NCBI GenBank assembly: GCA_013816225.1
Contig: JACDEQ010000115.1
Span: 1 to 6,742, forward strand
Source of the DNA: Armatimonadota bacterium
GTDB taxonomy: Bacteria; Armatimonadota; Fimbriimonadia; Fimbriimonadales; ATM1
Length of the DNA stretch: 6,742 bases
Direction: 5' to 3'
The position numbers were made by a program, and so were the translations under genes. Of the stretch, positions 1 through 5,781 are shown piece after piece. Position 1 is the stretch's first letter, and every line of letters begins with the position of its first letter. Under the pieces are notes generated by a model. That model did not search any database. It had not been told where the DNA came from and was given only the letters and a program-made list of their open reading frames with translations.

Positions 1-14
1 GGCCTATAGAGGCC
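1..14. repeat. Short inverted repeat at the window edge
   Basis: Five-base arms GGCCT (1-5) and AGGCC (10-14) flank a four-base loop ATAG. The left arm touches the window edge, so the stem may continue outside. It could be the end of a terminator for a gene to the left. No more can be said from so short a piece. Confidence 0.3.
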
Positions 15-20
15 CATAAA

Positions 21-55
21 GAAAGAAGCCCGACCCCGCGGAGGGGGCAGGCTTC
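21..55 (-). terminator. Hairpin terminator of the leftward PEP-CTERM gene
   Basis: Arms GAAGCC (25-30) and GGCTTC (50-55) pair, and after a 3x3 internal loop CCCC (34-37) pairs with GGGG (43-46). Read on the minus strand, the stem is followed by TTTCTTTAT, the U-rich run expected of an intrinsic terminator. It lies about 30 bases past the stop codon of the gene at 84-740, which fits termination of that gene. The plus-strand flank is also somewhat T-rich, so bidirectional use is possible. Confidence 0.75.
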
Positions 56-83
56 ACTTCTCTTAGCTGTTAGCTAAAGGTTA

Positions 84-740
84 TTAGCTTCTGCGGCGGC
101 GAGCAGCGAGAGCTGCAAGGCCGATGCCGAGGGCGACCAAAGTCGCGGGCTCGGGAACCGCTTCACCATCGACACCATAGGAGACGTCCCAGGGGCCAGG
201 GCCCACGAGGTTCTCCCAGTTCGTGTAGGTGAAACCAAAGAAGGCGCTGTTAAGGAACGTGTTGCCGTTCCCGATTGGCGATCCGATACTGTTAGCGCCC
301 GACGTGGTCGAGACGAACGCTCTAGCGCCGAGAAGATCTCCAACGTTGACGCCCACGAAGTAGGTGCCGGGAGCGAGAGCCGTGGCGAGGCCGCTGATAC
401 GCAGTTCGTACTCGTCGAAGCCAAAACCGCTTCGCCCGGTGGCAGTCTGCGTGATCGCGCCCGAGCCGCTGGCTTCGAGAATGCCGCCGCTGCCTTCAGA
501 GATGCCGCTGCGGATCTCCCAGTTCATGACGCCGATCGTGGCGTTGGTGAGGCAGTTTGCGTAGATGTCCGAAACCAACAACCCAGCACCGGTGACATCG
601 AAGTCGTCGTAGGTGTATGCGTCGAAGTCGACGGCAAAACCGTTGCGGTCGTCGAAGTCGCCACCGTAAAACTGTGCGAACGAGGTGCCCGCAAGACAGA
701 AAAGAGTGGCGCCAACCACTGCTAATCGATTGAATTTCAT
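84..740 (-). CDS. PEP-CTERM sorting domain protein
   Basis: The product is a 218-residue exported protein with the exosortase sorting tail. Residues 1-22 form a signal peptide: MKFNR, a hydrophobic core, then a likely cut after TSFA. The middle is acidic, glycine-rich and aromatic, and looks like a beta-sandwich secreted protein; I do not recognise its ligand or function. The C terminus carries all three PEP-CTERM parts: Pro-Glu-Pro at 196-198, a hydrophobic helix at about 199-213 and an Arg cluster at 214-217. In this system an exosortase, not in this window, recognises the tail and delivers the protein to the envelope or exopolysaccharide. The ATG start is supported by a strong Shine-Dalgarno (AAGGAG on the minus strand, about 750-755) some nine bases upstream. 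A hairpin terminator lies just past the stop. It appears monocistronic. Certain as a gene and as PEP-CTERM, but its role is unknown. Confidence 0.93.
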   Translation of the reverse strand: MKFNRLAVVGATLFCLAGTSFAQFYGGDFDDRNGFAVDFDAYTYDDFDVTGAGLLVSDIYANCLTNATIGVMNWEIRSGISEGSGGILEASGSGAITQTATGRSGFGFDEYELRISGLATALAPGTYFVGVNVGDLLGARAFVSTTSGANSIGSPIGNGNTFLNSAFFGFTYTNWENLVGPGPWDVSYGVDGEAVPEPATLVALGIGLAALAARRRRS

Positions 741-779
741 CTGTATTCTCTCCTTCCCAAATATAGGAATTGAATTTTT

Positions 780-816
780 GGGGGTCGTAGGCCTAAACCC
801 TTAGCCCCCCTTTTTT
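780..816 (+). terminator. Possible plus-strand terminator-like hairpin
   Basis: GGGGG (780-784) can pair with CCCCC near the end of the C run (805-810), and TTTTTT (811-816) follows directly. The loop is long (about 20 bases) but contains TAGG/CCTA and GG/CC pairs that could shorten it. In the plus direction this has the form of an intrinsic terminator, yet no rightward gene ends here. In the minus direction it would be a structured element in the PEP-CTERM leader. Function is uncertain. Confidence 0.35.
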
Positions 817-834
817 ACTTACCGCTACGTTTTA

Positions 835-848
835 CACCAACTTTGGTG
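835..848. promoter_or_regulatory. Inverted repeat, possible operator
   Basis: CACCAA (835-840), a two-base spacer CT, then TTGGTG (843-848) form a perfect six-base-arm dyad about 95 bases upstream of the leftward PEP-CTERM start. The size and position suit a regulator binding site, but no regulator is identifiable and chance occurrence is possible. Confidence 0.3.
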
Positions 849-959
849 GCCCGCGCAACGCTTATTACTGTTAAATTGGGGAAACTAGTATAAGTGCTAG
901 TAGCCCGGTTTCGGCCCCATTTGGGTGATTAACGCCTCCGGCCGGTGGCGTCCGCTTGC

Positions 960-1540
960 CTATGCGCCGATGTCTGGCTAGCGGTTTCGCCCCCAGGGGC
1001 CGGGAAACGTTGCGGGTGCTCAGCCAGCGAGCCCTGTAGTGCGCAATCTGCCCAAGGTCGGCCCCGTCGTAGTTCGACGCCTGCGGCGTCTTCGTGTCCG
1101 TCGCCAGGTACTTGCACTGCGAAAATCGACAGGCTGCGCGCCAACGATCTTCACCCATATCTCGGCGCCGCTAACCCCGGCGCGCTTTGCTTTGCTCGTG
1201 TCGACCTGCAGCACGGGCTTCGACGTGAGCGGGCCGACGTGCGTCGGAATCGTATTTCGGATCGTGATGCCGAAGTCCGCACGCTCCGGGTCGTCTACCG
1301 CCGAGCTCGCCTGCAGTCTCCCGGACAACCGTGCGAATCTCGGCTTCGTAAAGATTTCGCGAGGTGACCTTGGCCTGCCTGGGCGCCTCCGAAGCCTGCT
1401 GGGCCGCTGTGGGCGGGGTATTTCACGTTCCAGTCGATCGTTCTCGCGTTAATCGGGCCGACAGTCAGCGCCGTCTCGCCATAATTCGTCGGTTTCGCTA
1501 CGAGCTTTGTGGTCAGAGTAGCGGCCCAAATGTCGAATGC
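960..1540 (-). pseudogene. Decayed gene with a fibronectin-III-like C-terminal tail
   Basis: Read on the minus strand, family-like protein text runs through this whole stretch but jumps frame repeatedly. Its N-terminal part (1537 to about 1409) reads FDIWAATLTTKLVAKPTNYG and so on. The frame changes at about 1408 into AAQQASEAPRQAKVTSRNL, and at about 1317 into PERADFGITIRNTIPT and AEIWVKIVGAQPVDF. It changes at about 1120 into QCKYLATDTKTP and HYRARWLSTR, then twice more near 1010 and 976 through GPW, GETAS and DIGA-stop (TAG at 960-962). From memory this matches uncharacterised bacterial proteins of about 200 residues that begin with a helical domain and end in a fibronectin-III-like domain (usual ending YMLRWVNTRGE.GPWSE). 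The segment between VLQVDTS and AGV also looks shortened, and no start codon remains before FDIW. Several independent lesions show a dead gene rather than one sequencing error. The function of the intact family is unknown to me. Confidence 0.82.
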
Positions 1541-1760
1541 CGCAAAGGGGGCATCCGCCGCCTCCCAGGAGCCACTCGATCCCCCTCTTCCCGGAGGCCT
1601 TCCCTCCAAGGAGGGCCTCCTCATGCCCGGTTCAGGTCCAAGCCCGACCGCCGGATATGTTGCGAGTACCATTATGGAAGGAGGAAGGGGGACGGCGTCG
1701 AACAGAATGTTGTAAACTGGCGACACTGCCAGGGCAGAATCTGAAAAGAAGGAGAAAGAG
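1541..1760. other. Intergenic region between the decayed gene and the second PEP-CTERM gene
   Basis: This gap probably holds the former start region of the leftward decayed gene and the promoter of the rightward PEP-CTERM gene. I see a G/C-rich hairpin at 1593-1620, a small stem CTGGC/GCCAG at 1717-1732 in the presumed leader of the second gene, and the Shine-Dalgarno AAGGAG at 1749-1754. I found no convincing sigma-70 promoter. Open frames across it show no protein likeness. Confidence 0.4.
1593..1620. repeat. GC-rich hairpin
   Basis: A 28-base element can fold into an 11-bp stem (GGAGGCC pairing with GGGCCTCC and continuing inward with one G-T pair) around a small loop. It lacks a T-run on either side, so it is not a classical terminator. 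It sits just upstream of the lost start of the decayed gene on the minus strand. Confidence 0.5.
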
Positions 1761-2366
1761 ATGAAGTCAATCAGACAGTTAGTCATTCTTAGCGCTTTGA
1801 CTCCGCTGGTGGCGTCGGCGCAGGTCACCCCGATCGGCGAGTTTACCGGTGCTATGTCCGACTCGTACGAGACGCAGCCGAGGTTCCAATTCTTGAGTTC
1901 GTATGACATTCTCGGCGACGGGAGCACAGTAGACCAGGTTGGCGCCGGGCAGGGTCTGCACATTACGACCGGCTGGGGATTTTTCAGCACGATCTTCCCG
2001 CACAGCGGCGAAGTCTTCATGGGTGGCGCCGGCGTCAACTATGAGTTCAACTTTGCGAGCCCGGTCGTTCAATTCGGCGGGTGGTTCGGTACGAATGCGG
2101 ACGCACCTGACGCAACGGCAACTTTCTACGATGCGGGCGGCGCTCAGGTGGGCGACCCGCTCGTCGTCAGCGCGCCTATGGGCCAATGGGCTTGGAACGG
2201 CTGGGAGTACGCCGATGGTCTCTCGCGCATCGTGATCATCGCCAACAATCAATTCAATGGCTTTATCATGAGCGATGATATCCAGGCGAATCCGGTCCCC
2301 GAGCCGGGCGCGATCTTGGCTCTGGTGGTCGGTCTTGGCGGTCTCGCGATTCGCCGCCGGCGGTAA
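1761..2366 (+). CDS. PEP-CTERM sorting domain protein
   Basis: The product is a 201-residue exported protein. Residues 1-20 are a signal peptide (MKSIRQ, hydrophobic core, cut after ASA). The middle, about 21-178, is rich in glycine and aromatics with alternating beta-strand-like segments (for example YEFNF, VQFGGWFGT, ATATFYDAGG) and ends with MSDDIQ, a layout I recognise from secreted beta-sandwich proteins carrying this tail. The sorting signal is complete: Pro-Glu-Pro at 180-182, hydrophobic helix at 183-197 and four Arg at the very end. Shine-Dalgarno AAGGAG (1749-1754) lies six bases before the ATG and fixes the start. A long GC hairpin follows the stop, so the gene seems monocistronic. 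It resembles the PEP-CTERM protein at 84-740 only in its sorting tail and signal peptide. An exosortase elsewhere in the genome would process it. The ligand or role is unknown. Confidence 0.93.
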   Translation: MKSIRQLVILSALTPLVASAQVTPIGEFTGAMSDSYETQPRFQFLSSYDILGDGSTVDQVGAGQGLHITTGWGFFSTIFPHSGEVFMGGAGVNYEFNFASPVVQFGGWFGTNADAPDATATFYDAGGAQVGDPLVVSAPMGQWAWNGWEYADGLSRIVIIANNQFNGFIMSDDIQANPVPEPGAILALVVGLGGLAIRRRR

Positions 2367-2384
2367 TGCCGCGCGAACATTTCG

Positions 2385-2420
2385 CTTGTCGCCGCGCGTG
2401 GTTTGAAGCGCGGCGACAGG
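2385..2420 (+). terminator. Strong GC hairpin after the second PEP-CTERM gene
   Basis: Left arm GTCGCCGCGC (2388-2397) and right arm GCGCGGCGAC (2408-2417) are perfectly complementary around a ten-base loop. Three more pairs, one of them G-T, extend the stem outward. It begins 19 bases after the stop codon. The downstream bases TGGTTCC are only weakly T-rich, so this is either a poor intrinsic terminator or an mRNA-stabilising 3' stem. Confidence 0.6.
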
Positions 2421-2597
2421 TGGTTCCATCGGGAAACGCAGTGACCGTTGGCGTTTGGCGTTCGTAGGCCGAAGGAATGACCTCGTTAGCTCATATATCG
2501 GGCTCGTTGGGTGAAGGAACTGGCCCTACTCCCCTACCGAGTAATCGTCCGTCGAATAGAACTCCGAAAAGAACAACTGCTGAGCCGCTGAGCGGAC

Positions 2598-2612
2598 TAC
2601 AATGGGCGCATG
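2598..2612 (+). promoter_or_regulatory. Probable -10 box for a leaderless transcript
   Basis: TACAAT (2598-2603), five of six matches to TATAAT, ends six bases before the ATG at 2610. Transcription starting about seven bases after the box would begin at the A of the ATG. No Shine-Dalgarno precedes this ATG, unlike the two PEP-CTERM genes, which both have one. No good -35 box is visible. An 11-base dyad CCGCT-G-AGCGG (2585-2595) sits directly upstream of the -10 box and could be an operator. Confidence 0.5.
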
Positions 2613-2957
2613 AGTGCTAAAGAAGTCGCGGAAGGGCTCGTCGCCCTTTGCTCAGAAGGGAAGTTCGACGAGGCCGCTTTCAAGTATTAGGCAGACGACA
2701 TCGTGAGCGTGGAGGCCGAAGGGGCGGATCGCGAAACGCGCGGGATGGATGCGATCAAGGCGAAGATGGACTGGTGGAACAATACTTTCGACCTCCACGG
2801 CCAAAAGATCGAAGGGCCGTGGGTGAACGAGCCGCAGTTCCTCATAAAGCTAGAGGCCGACATTACGAAGAAGGCGACCGGCGAACGGCAAACCATGAGC
2901 GAGCACTGCCTCTACACGGTCGAGAATGGCAAGATCGTCCACGAGCGATTCTTCTGA
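2610..2957 (+). pseudogene. SnoaL-like (NTF2-fold) protein gene with an in-frame amber codon
   Basis: From ATG 2610 the frame reads MSAKEVAEGLVALCSEGKF, a typical first helix of a small NTF2/SnoaL-like protein. It meets TAG at codon 27 (2688-2690), then continues in the same frame with ADDIVSVEAEG and on to the end, ENGKIVHERFF. Homologues as I remember them read KYWADDIVS here, so the TAG most likely replaces TGG (Trp) by one base. Read through, the product would be 115 residues, the normal length of this fold, which forms a cone-shaped pocket. Members range from isomerases and cyclases to simple ligand binders, so the substrate cannot be named. A GTG at 2703 could restart translation, but that product would lack the first helix and has no Shine-Dalgarno. 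The rest is undamaged, so this is a very recent mutation, a read-through codon or a sequence error. The stop TGA overlaps the next ATG. Confidence 0.78.
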
Positions 2958-3019
2958 TGAAGTACGAAATCAAGACGGTGAAGCGGGTGATCGACGAGGC
3001 CCGCAAAGCCCAATCGTAA
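2957..3019 (+). CDS. Possible 20-residue ORF coupled to its neighbours
   Basis: ATG at 2957 overlaps the stop of the SnoaL-like frame (TGATG), and its TAA (3017-3019) is followed at once by the ATG of the glycosidase. The peptide begins MKYEIKTVKRVIDEARKAQ and is lysine/arginine-rich and probably helical. It resembles no protein I know. It may be a translation-coupling leader that carries ribosomes from the SnoaL-like gene to the glycosidase, which has no Shine-Dalgarno of its own, or merely the spacer between the two genes. It is short, so its reality as a protein is doubtful. Confidence 0.35.
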   Translation: MKYEIKTVKRVIDEARKAQS

Positions 3020-5230
3020 ATGCCATTGTCCGGGTGGACGGTCGACTACGGAGACGGGCCGAGGCCCGTCACCCTGCCTCACGTTTGGGGTGAGGACGTC
3101 GACTTGCGGTGGGAGGGCCCGGCGGTCTACCGCATCGTCCTGAAACCGGGTTTAGGTCATCTGGTCTTTCATGGCGTGAGCGTGCACGCAAGGGTCTTCG
3201 TCGGGGACGAACTGCGAGCCGAGCACCTGGGGATCTGGGACGCGTTCGCGGTTCCCGTGGTTGCCGAGGAGCCCGTCGAGGTTCGGGTGGAAGTTATCAA
3301 GAACGGCGGTTTGCGGTTTCCCGTGAGCAGCACGGCGTCGGGGTTTCTACCGTACGTGTTCGGAACCTTCGGAGGAATTTACAAGGCCGTGGAGTGGGTT
3401 GCGGACGCGCCGCTGCCCCGGCCCGCAGCCCCGGTGAGGACGGCGGTCAAGGGCCCGAATCTGTTCGTCGATGGAAAGCCGACTTTCGTTCGCGGTTTGC
3501 TTCATTGGGGATGGTATCCCGATCTGCGGCATCCCAACCCGAGCCGCGAACGGTGCCTTGCCGAAGCGAAGACAGCTAGGGAGATGGGCTTCAACCTGGT
3601 GAAGTTCTGCCTCTGGGTCCCACCTCCCGAGTACCTCGACGTTCTCGAAGAGCTTGGAATGTTCGCTTGGCTCGAGCTTCCCGTTTGGAACCCTGGCTCT
3701 CGCCCTGAAGACGTGGCACAAATCAGCGCGGAGATCGAGCGGATTGTGCTGCAGTACCGCCACCACCGCTCCATCATCCTGTGGACGATCGGTTGCGAGT
3801 TGGGCTCGCAGATGTCGCGCTCGGATCGAGCAGCCCTGTTCGGCAAAGTCAAAGAGCTCACCGGTGGCGCGTGGGTGAAGGACAGCTCTGGTGGCGCCGA
3901 GATGTACGGCGGCGATCCGGTCGAGTTCGGCGATTTCGAGGACTTCCATCCTTATTGCGACCTGGCGCACTTTCCGGCTGTCCTCGACGCTTTAGATCCG
4001 GGCCCTCGGGCCGGCAAGCTCGTGCTGTTCGGCGAGTGCAACGATTTCGACGCGCACCGGGACTTGAATCGCATCGCTGCCGAGAAGCCGCACTGGGCCA
4101 GTGCAGATCCCGCACTGAACGACAAGGGTGTGCGCTGGCAGAACGACTTGCCGGATGTTGTCGAAAGGTTTCCCATGGATGAGGAGCGACATCAGAAGCT
4201 CATGGAGAGCAGCATGGGCATGAAGCTGTTTGTCCACCGGACCTTCCAGGAATGGGTTCGCTCGCGAGGCTGTTTCGCGGGAAGCGTGATTACCGGCTGG
4301 GCGGATACGCCGATTTCGAGCAGCGGCTGGTTTGACGACTGGGGCGAGCCGAGATTTGCCTGGGACGAAACTCGAGGGTTTATGGGCCCGAACGCGCTGT
4401 TCCTCATCCCTTCGAGGCGGTTCCCGTGGATCGCAGGCGGCAACCGTGCCAGCGCTCACGACCCGTGGCACCATTTCTCCGGGCCGGGAGCGTTGCGCGT
4501 GGGGCTTCATTCGGAAGGAGGGTTGCGCGGGGAAGTTCGCTGGTGCATGGAGCTGGCCGGAGCCGTCGCTGCCGAAGGCGAAATGGAGTTCGAGGCCACC
4601 CCTCTTGTGCCTTGCAGTATTGCCGATATTTATTGGGACTGCGCCGAGACGGCTTGCGGGGTTTTGAAAGTCGAAGTTTGGGCAGGCAGCGAGAGGACTA
4701 CTGCCGGTTCTTGGCCAATCACCCTGGTCTCCGGAGAACTGGATACGACAGGCTGGAGCCTGGTGGACAATCGCGGTTTACTCGACGGAATGCCGTTTGC
4801 AGGAGGGCCTAACGTGGTGGCTACGGAGCTGCCCGACGACTGGGAGAAAGTGATCGAGGGCGGCTCTCGCATCATCGCGTTCGTCACGGAGGGACTGGCA
4901 CGGCCGGCATTTCGTGAGGCGGCTTACGAGTTTCCTGACCCTGACTTCGATGCGTTGCTCGGCGGGCGGTGGCCGACACTGCTGATGACGATGGGAGATC
5001 GGGCTCTAAGCCCGGGCAGTTTGCCGGAGGACGCAGAGCCGCTGATGCTCCGGATCGATACCCGGACCTACGAAGAGCGCCCGGTCGCGGTTAGGATTCG
5101 GCGCGGAGAAGGAGAGCTGATAGTGACGACACTGCGCCCTTACGGCGGTTTCGGATGTCAGCCGCCGAGCTTGGCTTCCAATCCTGCCGGCATGTACCTG
5201 TTGCGCGGCCTCTTGAGAGCATGGTCTTAG
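3020..5230 (+). CDS. Glycoside hydrolase family 2-type protein
   Basis: The 736-residue product resembles retaining beta-glycosidases of family 2 (beta-galactosidase, glucuronidase and mannosidase types). Residues 1 to about 130 form the N-terminal sugar-binding jelly roll (LPHVW, GPAVYR, then FGGIYKAVEWV). The TIM barrel, about 145-440, opens with VDGKPTFVRG (150-159), continues with MGFNLVKF (189-196) and has Glu219 in WLELPVW. The acid/base candidate is Glu260 in WTIGCELG and the nucleophile candidate Glu339 in LFGECND; their 79-residue spacing is normal for the family. The usual Asn before the acid/base is Cys259. The central Ig-like domain between jelly roll and barrel is nearly absent. 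After about 470 come beta-rich segments and, from about 611 (VIEGGSRIIAFVTEG) to the end, a region resembling the amidotransferase-like domain found at the end of some glycosidases. There is no signal peptide, so it is probably cytoplasmic. The ATG directly follows the preceding TAA with no good Shine-Dalgarno, which suggests coupling. Substrate not predictable. Confidence 0.88.
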   Translation: MPLSGWTVDYGDGPRPVTLPHVWGEDVDLRWEGPAVYRIVLKPGLGHLVFHGVSVHARVFVGDELRAEHLGIWDAFAVPVVAEEPVEVRVEVIKNGGLRFPVSSTASGFLPYVFGTFGGIYKAVEWVADAPLPRPAAPVRTAVKGPNLFVDGKPTFVRGLLHWGWYPDLRHPNPSRERCLAEAKTAREMGFNLVKFCLWVPPPEYLDVLEELGMFAWLELPVWNPGSRPEDVAQISAEIERIVLQYRHHRSIILWTIGCELGSQMSRSDRAALFGKVKELTGGAWVKDSSGGAEMYGGDPVEFGDFEDFHPYCDLAHFPAVLDALDPGPRAGKLVLFGECNDFDAHRDLNRIAAEKPHWASADPALNDKGVRWQNDLPDVVERFPMDEERHQKLMESSMGMKLFVHRTFQEWVRSRGCFAGSVITGWADTPISSSGWFDDWGEPRFAWDETRGFMGPNALFLIPSRRFPWIAGGNRASAHDPWHHFSGPGALRVGLHSEGGLRGEVRWCMELAGAVAAEGEMEFEATPLVPCSIADIYWDCAETACGVLKVEVWAGSERTTAGSWPITLVSGELDTTGWSLVDNRGLLDGMPFAGGPNVVATELPDDWEKVIEGGSRIIAFVTEGLARPAFREAAYEFPDPDFDALLGGRWPTLLMTMGDRALSPGSLPEDAEPLMLRIDTRTYEERPVAVRIRRGEGELIVTTLRPYGGFGCQPPSLASNPAGMYLLRGLLRAWS

Positions 5231-5356
5231 CTGGAGGTCGAGCGCCCTCGCGAGACCCGCTCCGCGTGTGCCCCAAAGATTGGATAACGAACTCTATGTC
5301 CAGGATCACTTCGCGTCCAATCTCAGGGACACCCATTCCGAGCGACTGCTAATTCG
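5231..5356. other. Non-coding gap after the glycosidase
   Basis: I see no gene here. A weak stem GAGCG/CGCTC (5240-5262) with TCGCGA in its loop could help end the glycosidase transcript, but it lacks a T-run. A seven-base dyad GATTGGA (5278-5284) / TCCAATC (5316-5322) is too widely spaced to be convincing. Confidence 0.3.
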
Positions 5357-5624
5357 CTAGCCGCACAAGTCCGAATCGCCCTTGGGAAGCGGCTCCGCTC
5401 TCCACTGGCTCTGGATCTCATCGATCGTTGAGGCCAACTTGTTGTTCGCGGCCCAAAAGTCGATCGCTTCGAGTCGCCTATCGGCCGCAAATGCTCCTGA
5501 TAAATCTCTTGCACCGTGTCGGCGTCCAAAACATAGCGAAATGTCCCTTTTAGACTCCCTCCACACAGGGTTTGCTGTGTTCGTTGCTGTTCTTGTTGTG
5601 GTGTTTGTTCACTCCCGTAGCCAT
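5357..5624 (-). pseudogene. Frame-split remnant of an unknown small gene
   Basis: On the minus strand three pieces with protein-like composition follow one another in different frames. From ATG at 5624 comes MATGVNKHHNKNSNEHSKP, polar and basic. From about 5550 in a second frame comes KGTFRYVLDADTVQEIYQEH. From about 5490 in a third frame comes DRRLEAIDFWAANNKLAS and then IDEIQSQWRAEPLPKGDSDL, ending at TAG 5357-5359. Joined, they give about 89 residues: a basic N terminus, a small strand-helix segment and a C-terminal helix. Two frameshifts in under 270 bases suggest a decayed gene. I do not recognise the family, and the first piece is the least certain. It could be the downstream partner of the leftward repeat-protein gene. 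Confidence 0.4.
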
Positions 5625-5630
5625 TGCGGT

Positions 5631-5747
5631 TCAATGCTTCACTCTGTCCAACGGTAGCATAGGTGCCCCTTGAATGGCCCAGGCAATGAAAGCTGAGCGG
5701 CGGGGGGCCGGCCGCAAGCATGGTTGCTTGGCGAGCCGAGGCGTCAT
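5631..5747 (-). CDS. Possible 38-residue protein with a strong ribosome-binding site
   Basis: On the minus strand GGGAGG lies five bases before the ATG at 5747, as good a ribosome site as those of the PEP-CTERM genes. The frame reads MTPRLAKQPCLRPAPRRSA, then a short hydrophobic stretch FIAWAIQGAPMLPL, and stops at TGA 5631-5633. It starts 34 bases after the stop of the repeat protein at 5782, in the same direction, so the two could share a transcript. The basic start followed by a hydrophobic patch could be a truncated export or membrane signal. It may be a real small protein or the broken front of the remnant that follows; no family is recognised. Confidence 0.3.
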   Translation of the reverse strand: MTPRLAKQPCLRPAPRRSAFIAWAIQGAPMLPLDRVKH

Positions 5748-5781
5748 CTTGTCCTCCCTCGTGCTCGCAATCGATTCACGT

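Larger units (their letters stand above)
741..959 (-). promoter_or_regulatory. 5' region of the leftward PEP-CTERM gene
   Basis: This stretch lies between the PEP-CTERM start and the tail of the decayed gene and is visibly richer in A/T than its surroundings. It holds the ribosome-binding site next to the ATG, a GGGGG...CCCCCC hairpin (780-810) followed by six T, and an inverted repeat CACCAA-CT-TTGGTG (835-848). I could not find a convincing -35/-10 pair, so the promoter is presumed rather than located. Confidence 0.35.

Noticed and set aside
1717..1732. Sigma-54 site upstream of the second PEP-CTERM gene
   Set aside because: TGGC and a following GC are present, but GG and GC are nine bases apart instead of the required twelve. 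The region is better read as a small CTGGC/GCCAG stem.
1295..2038. Long leftward open frame of 247 codons
   Set aside because: Its first half is antisense to the real PEP-CTERM gene at 1761-2366. Only the last part, from about 1540 down to 1409, carries family-like text, and that belongs to the decayed gene.
2448..2461. Tandem TTGGCGT TTGGCGT
   Set aside because: Two adjacent seven-base copies with no partner motif or promoter nearby; this can easily arise by chance.
2648..3019. Rightward 123-codon open frame covering the SnoaL-like gene in another frame
   Set aside because: Its early part is Arg/Gly-rich shadow sequence. Only the final 20 codons, from ATG 2957, have a position that suggests a function.
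3347..3970. Leftward open frame of 207 codons inside the glycosidase, and similar frames at 3992-4510
   Set aside because: These are shadows of a GC-rich gene on the other strand. The glycosidase frame carries the recognisable motifs.
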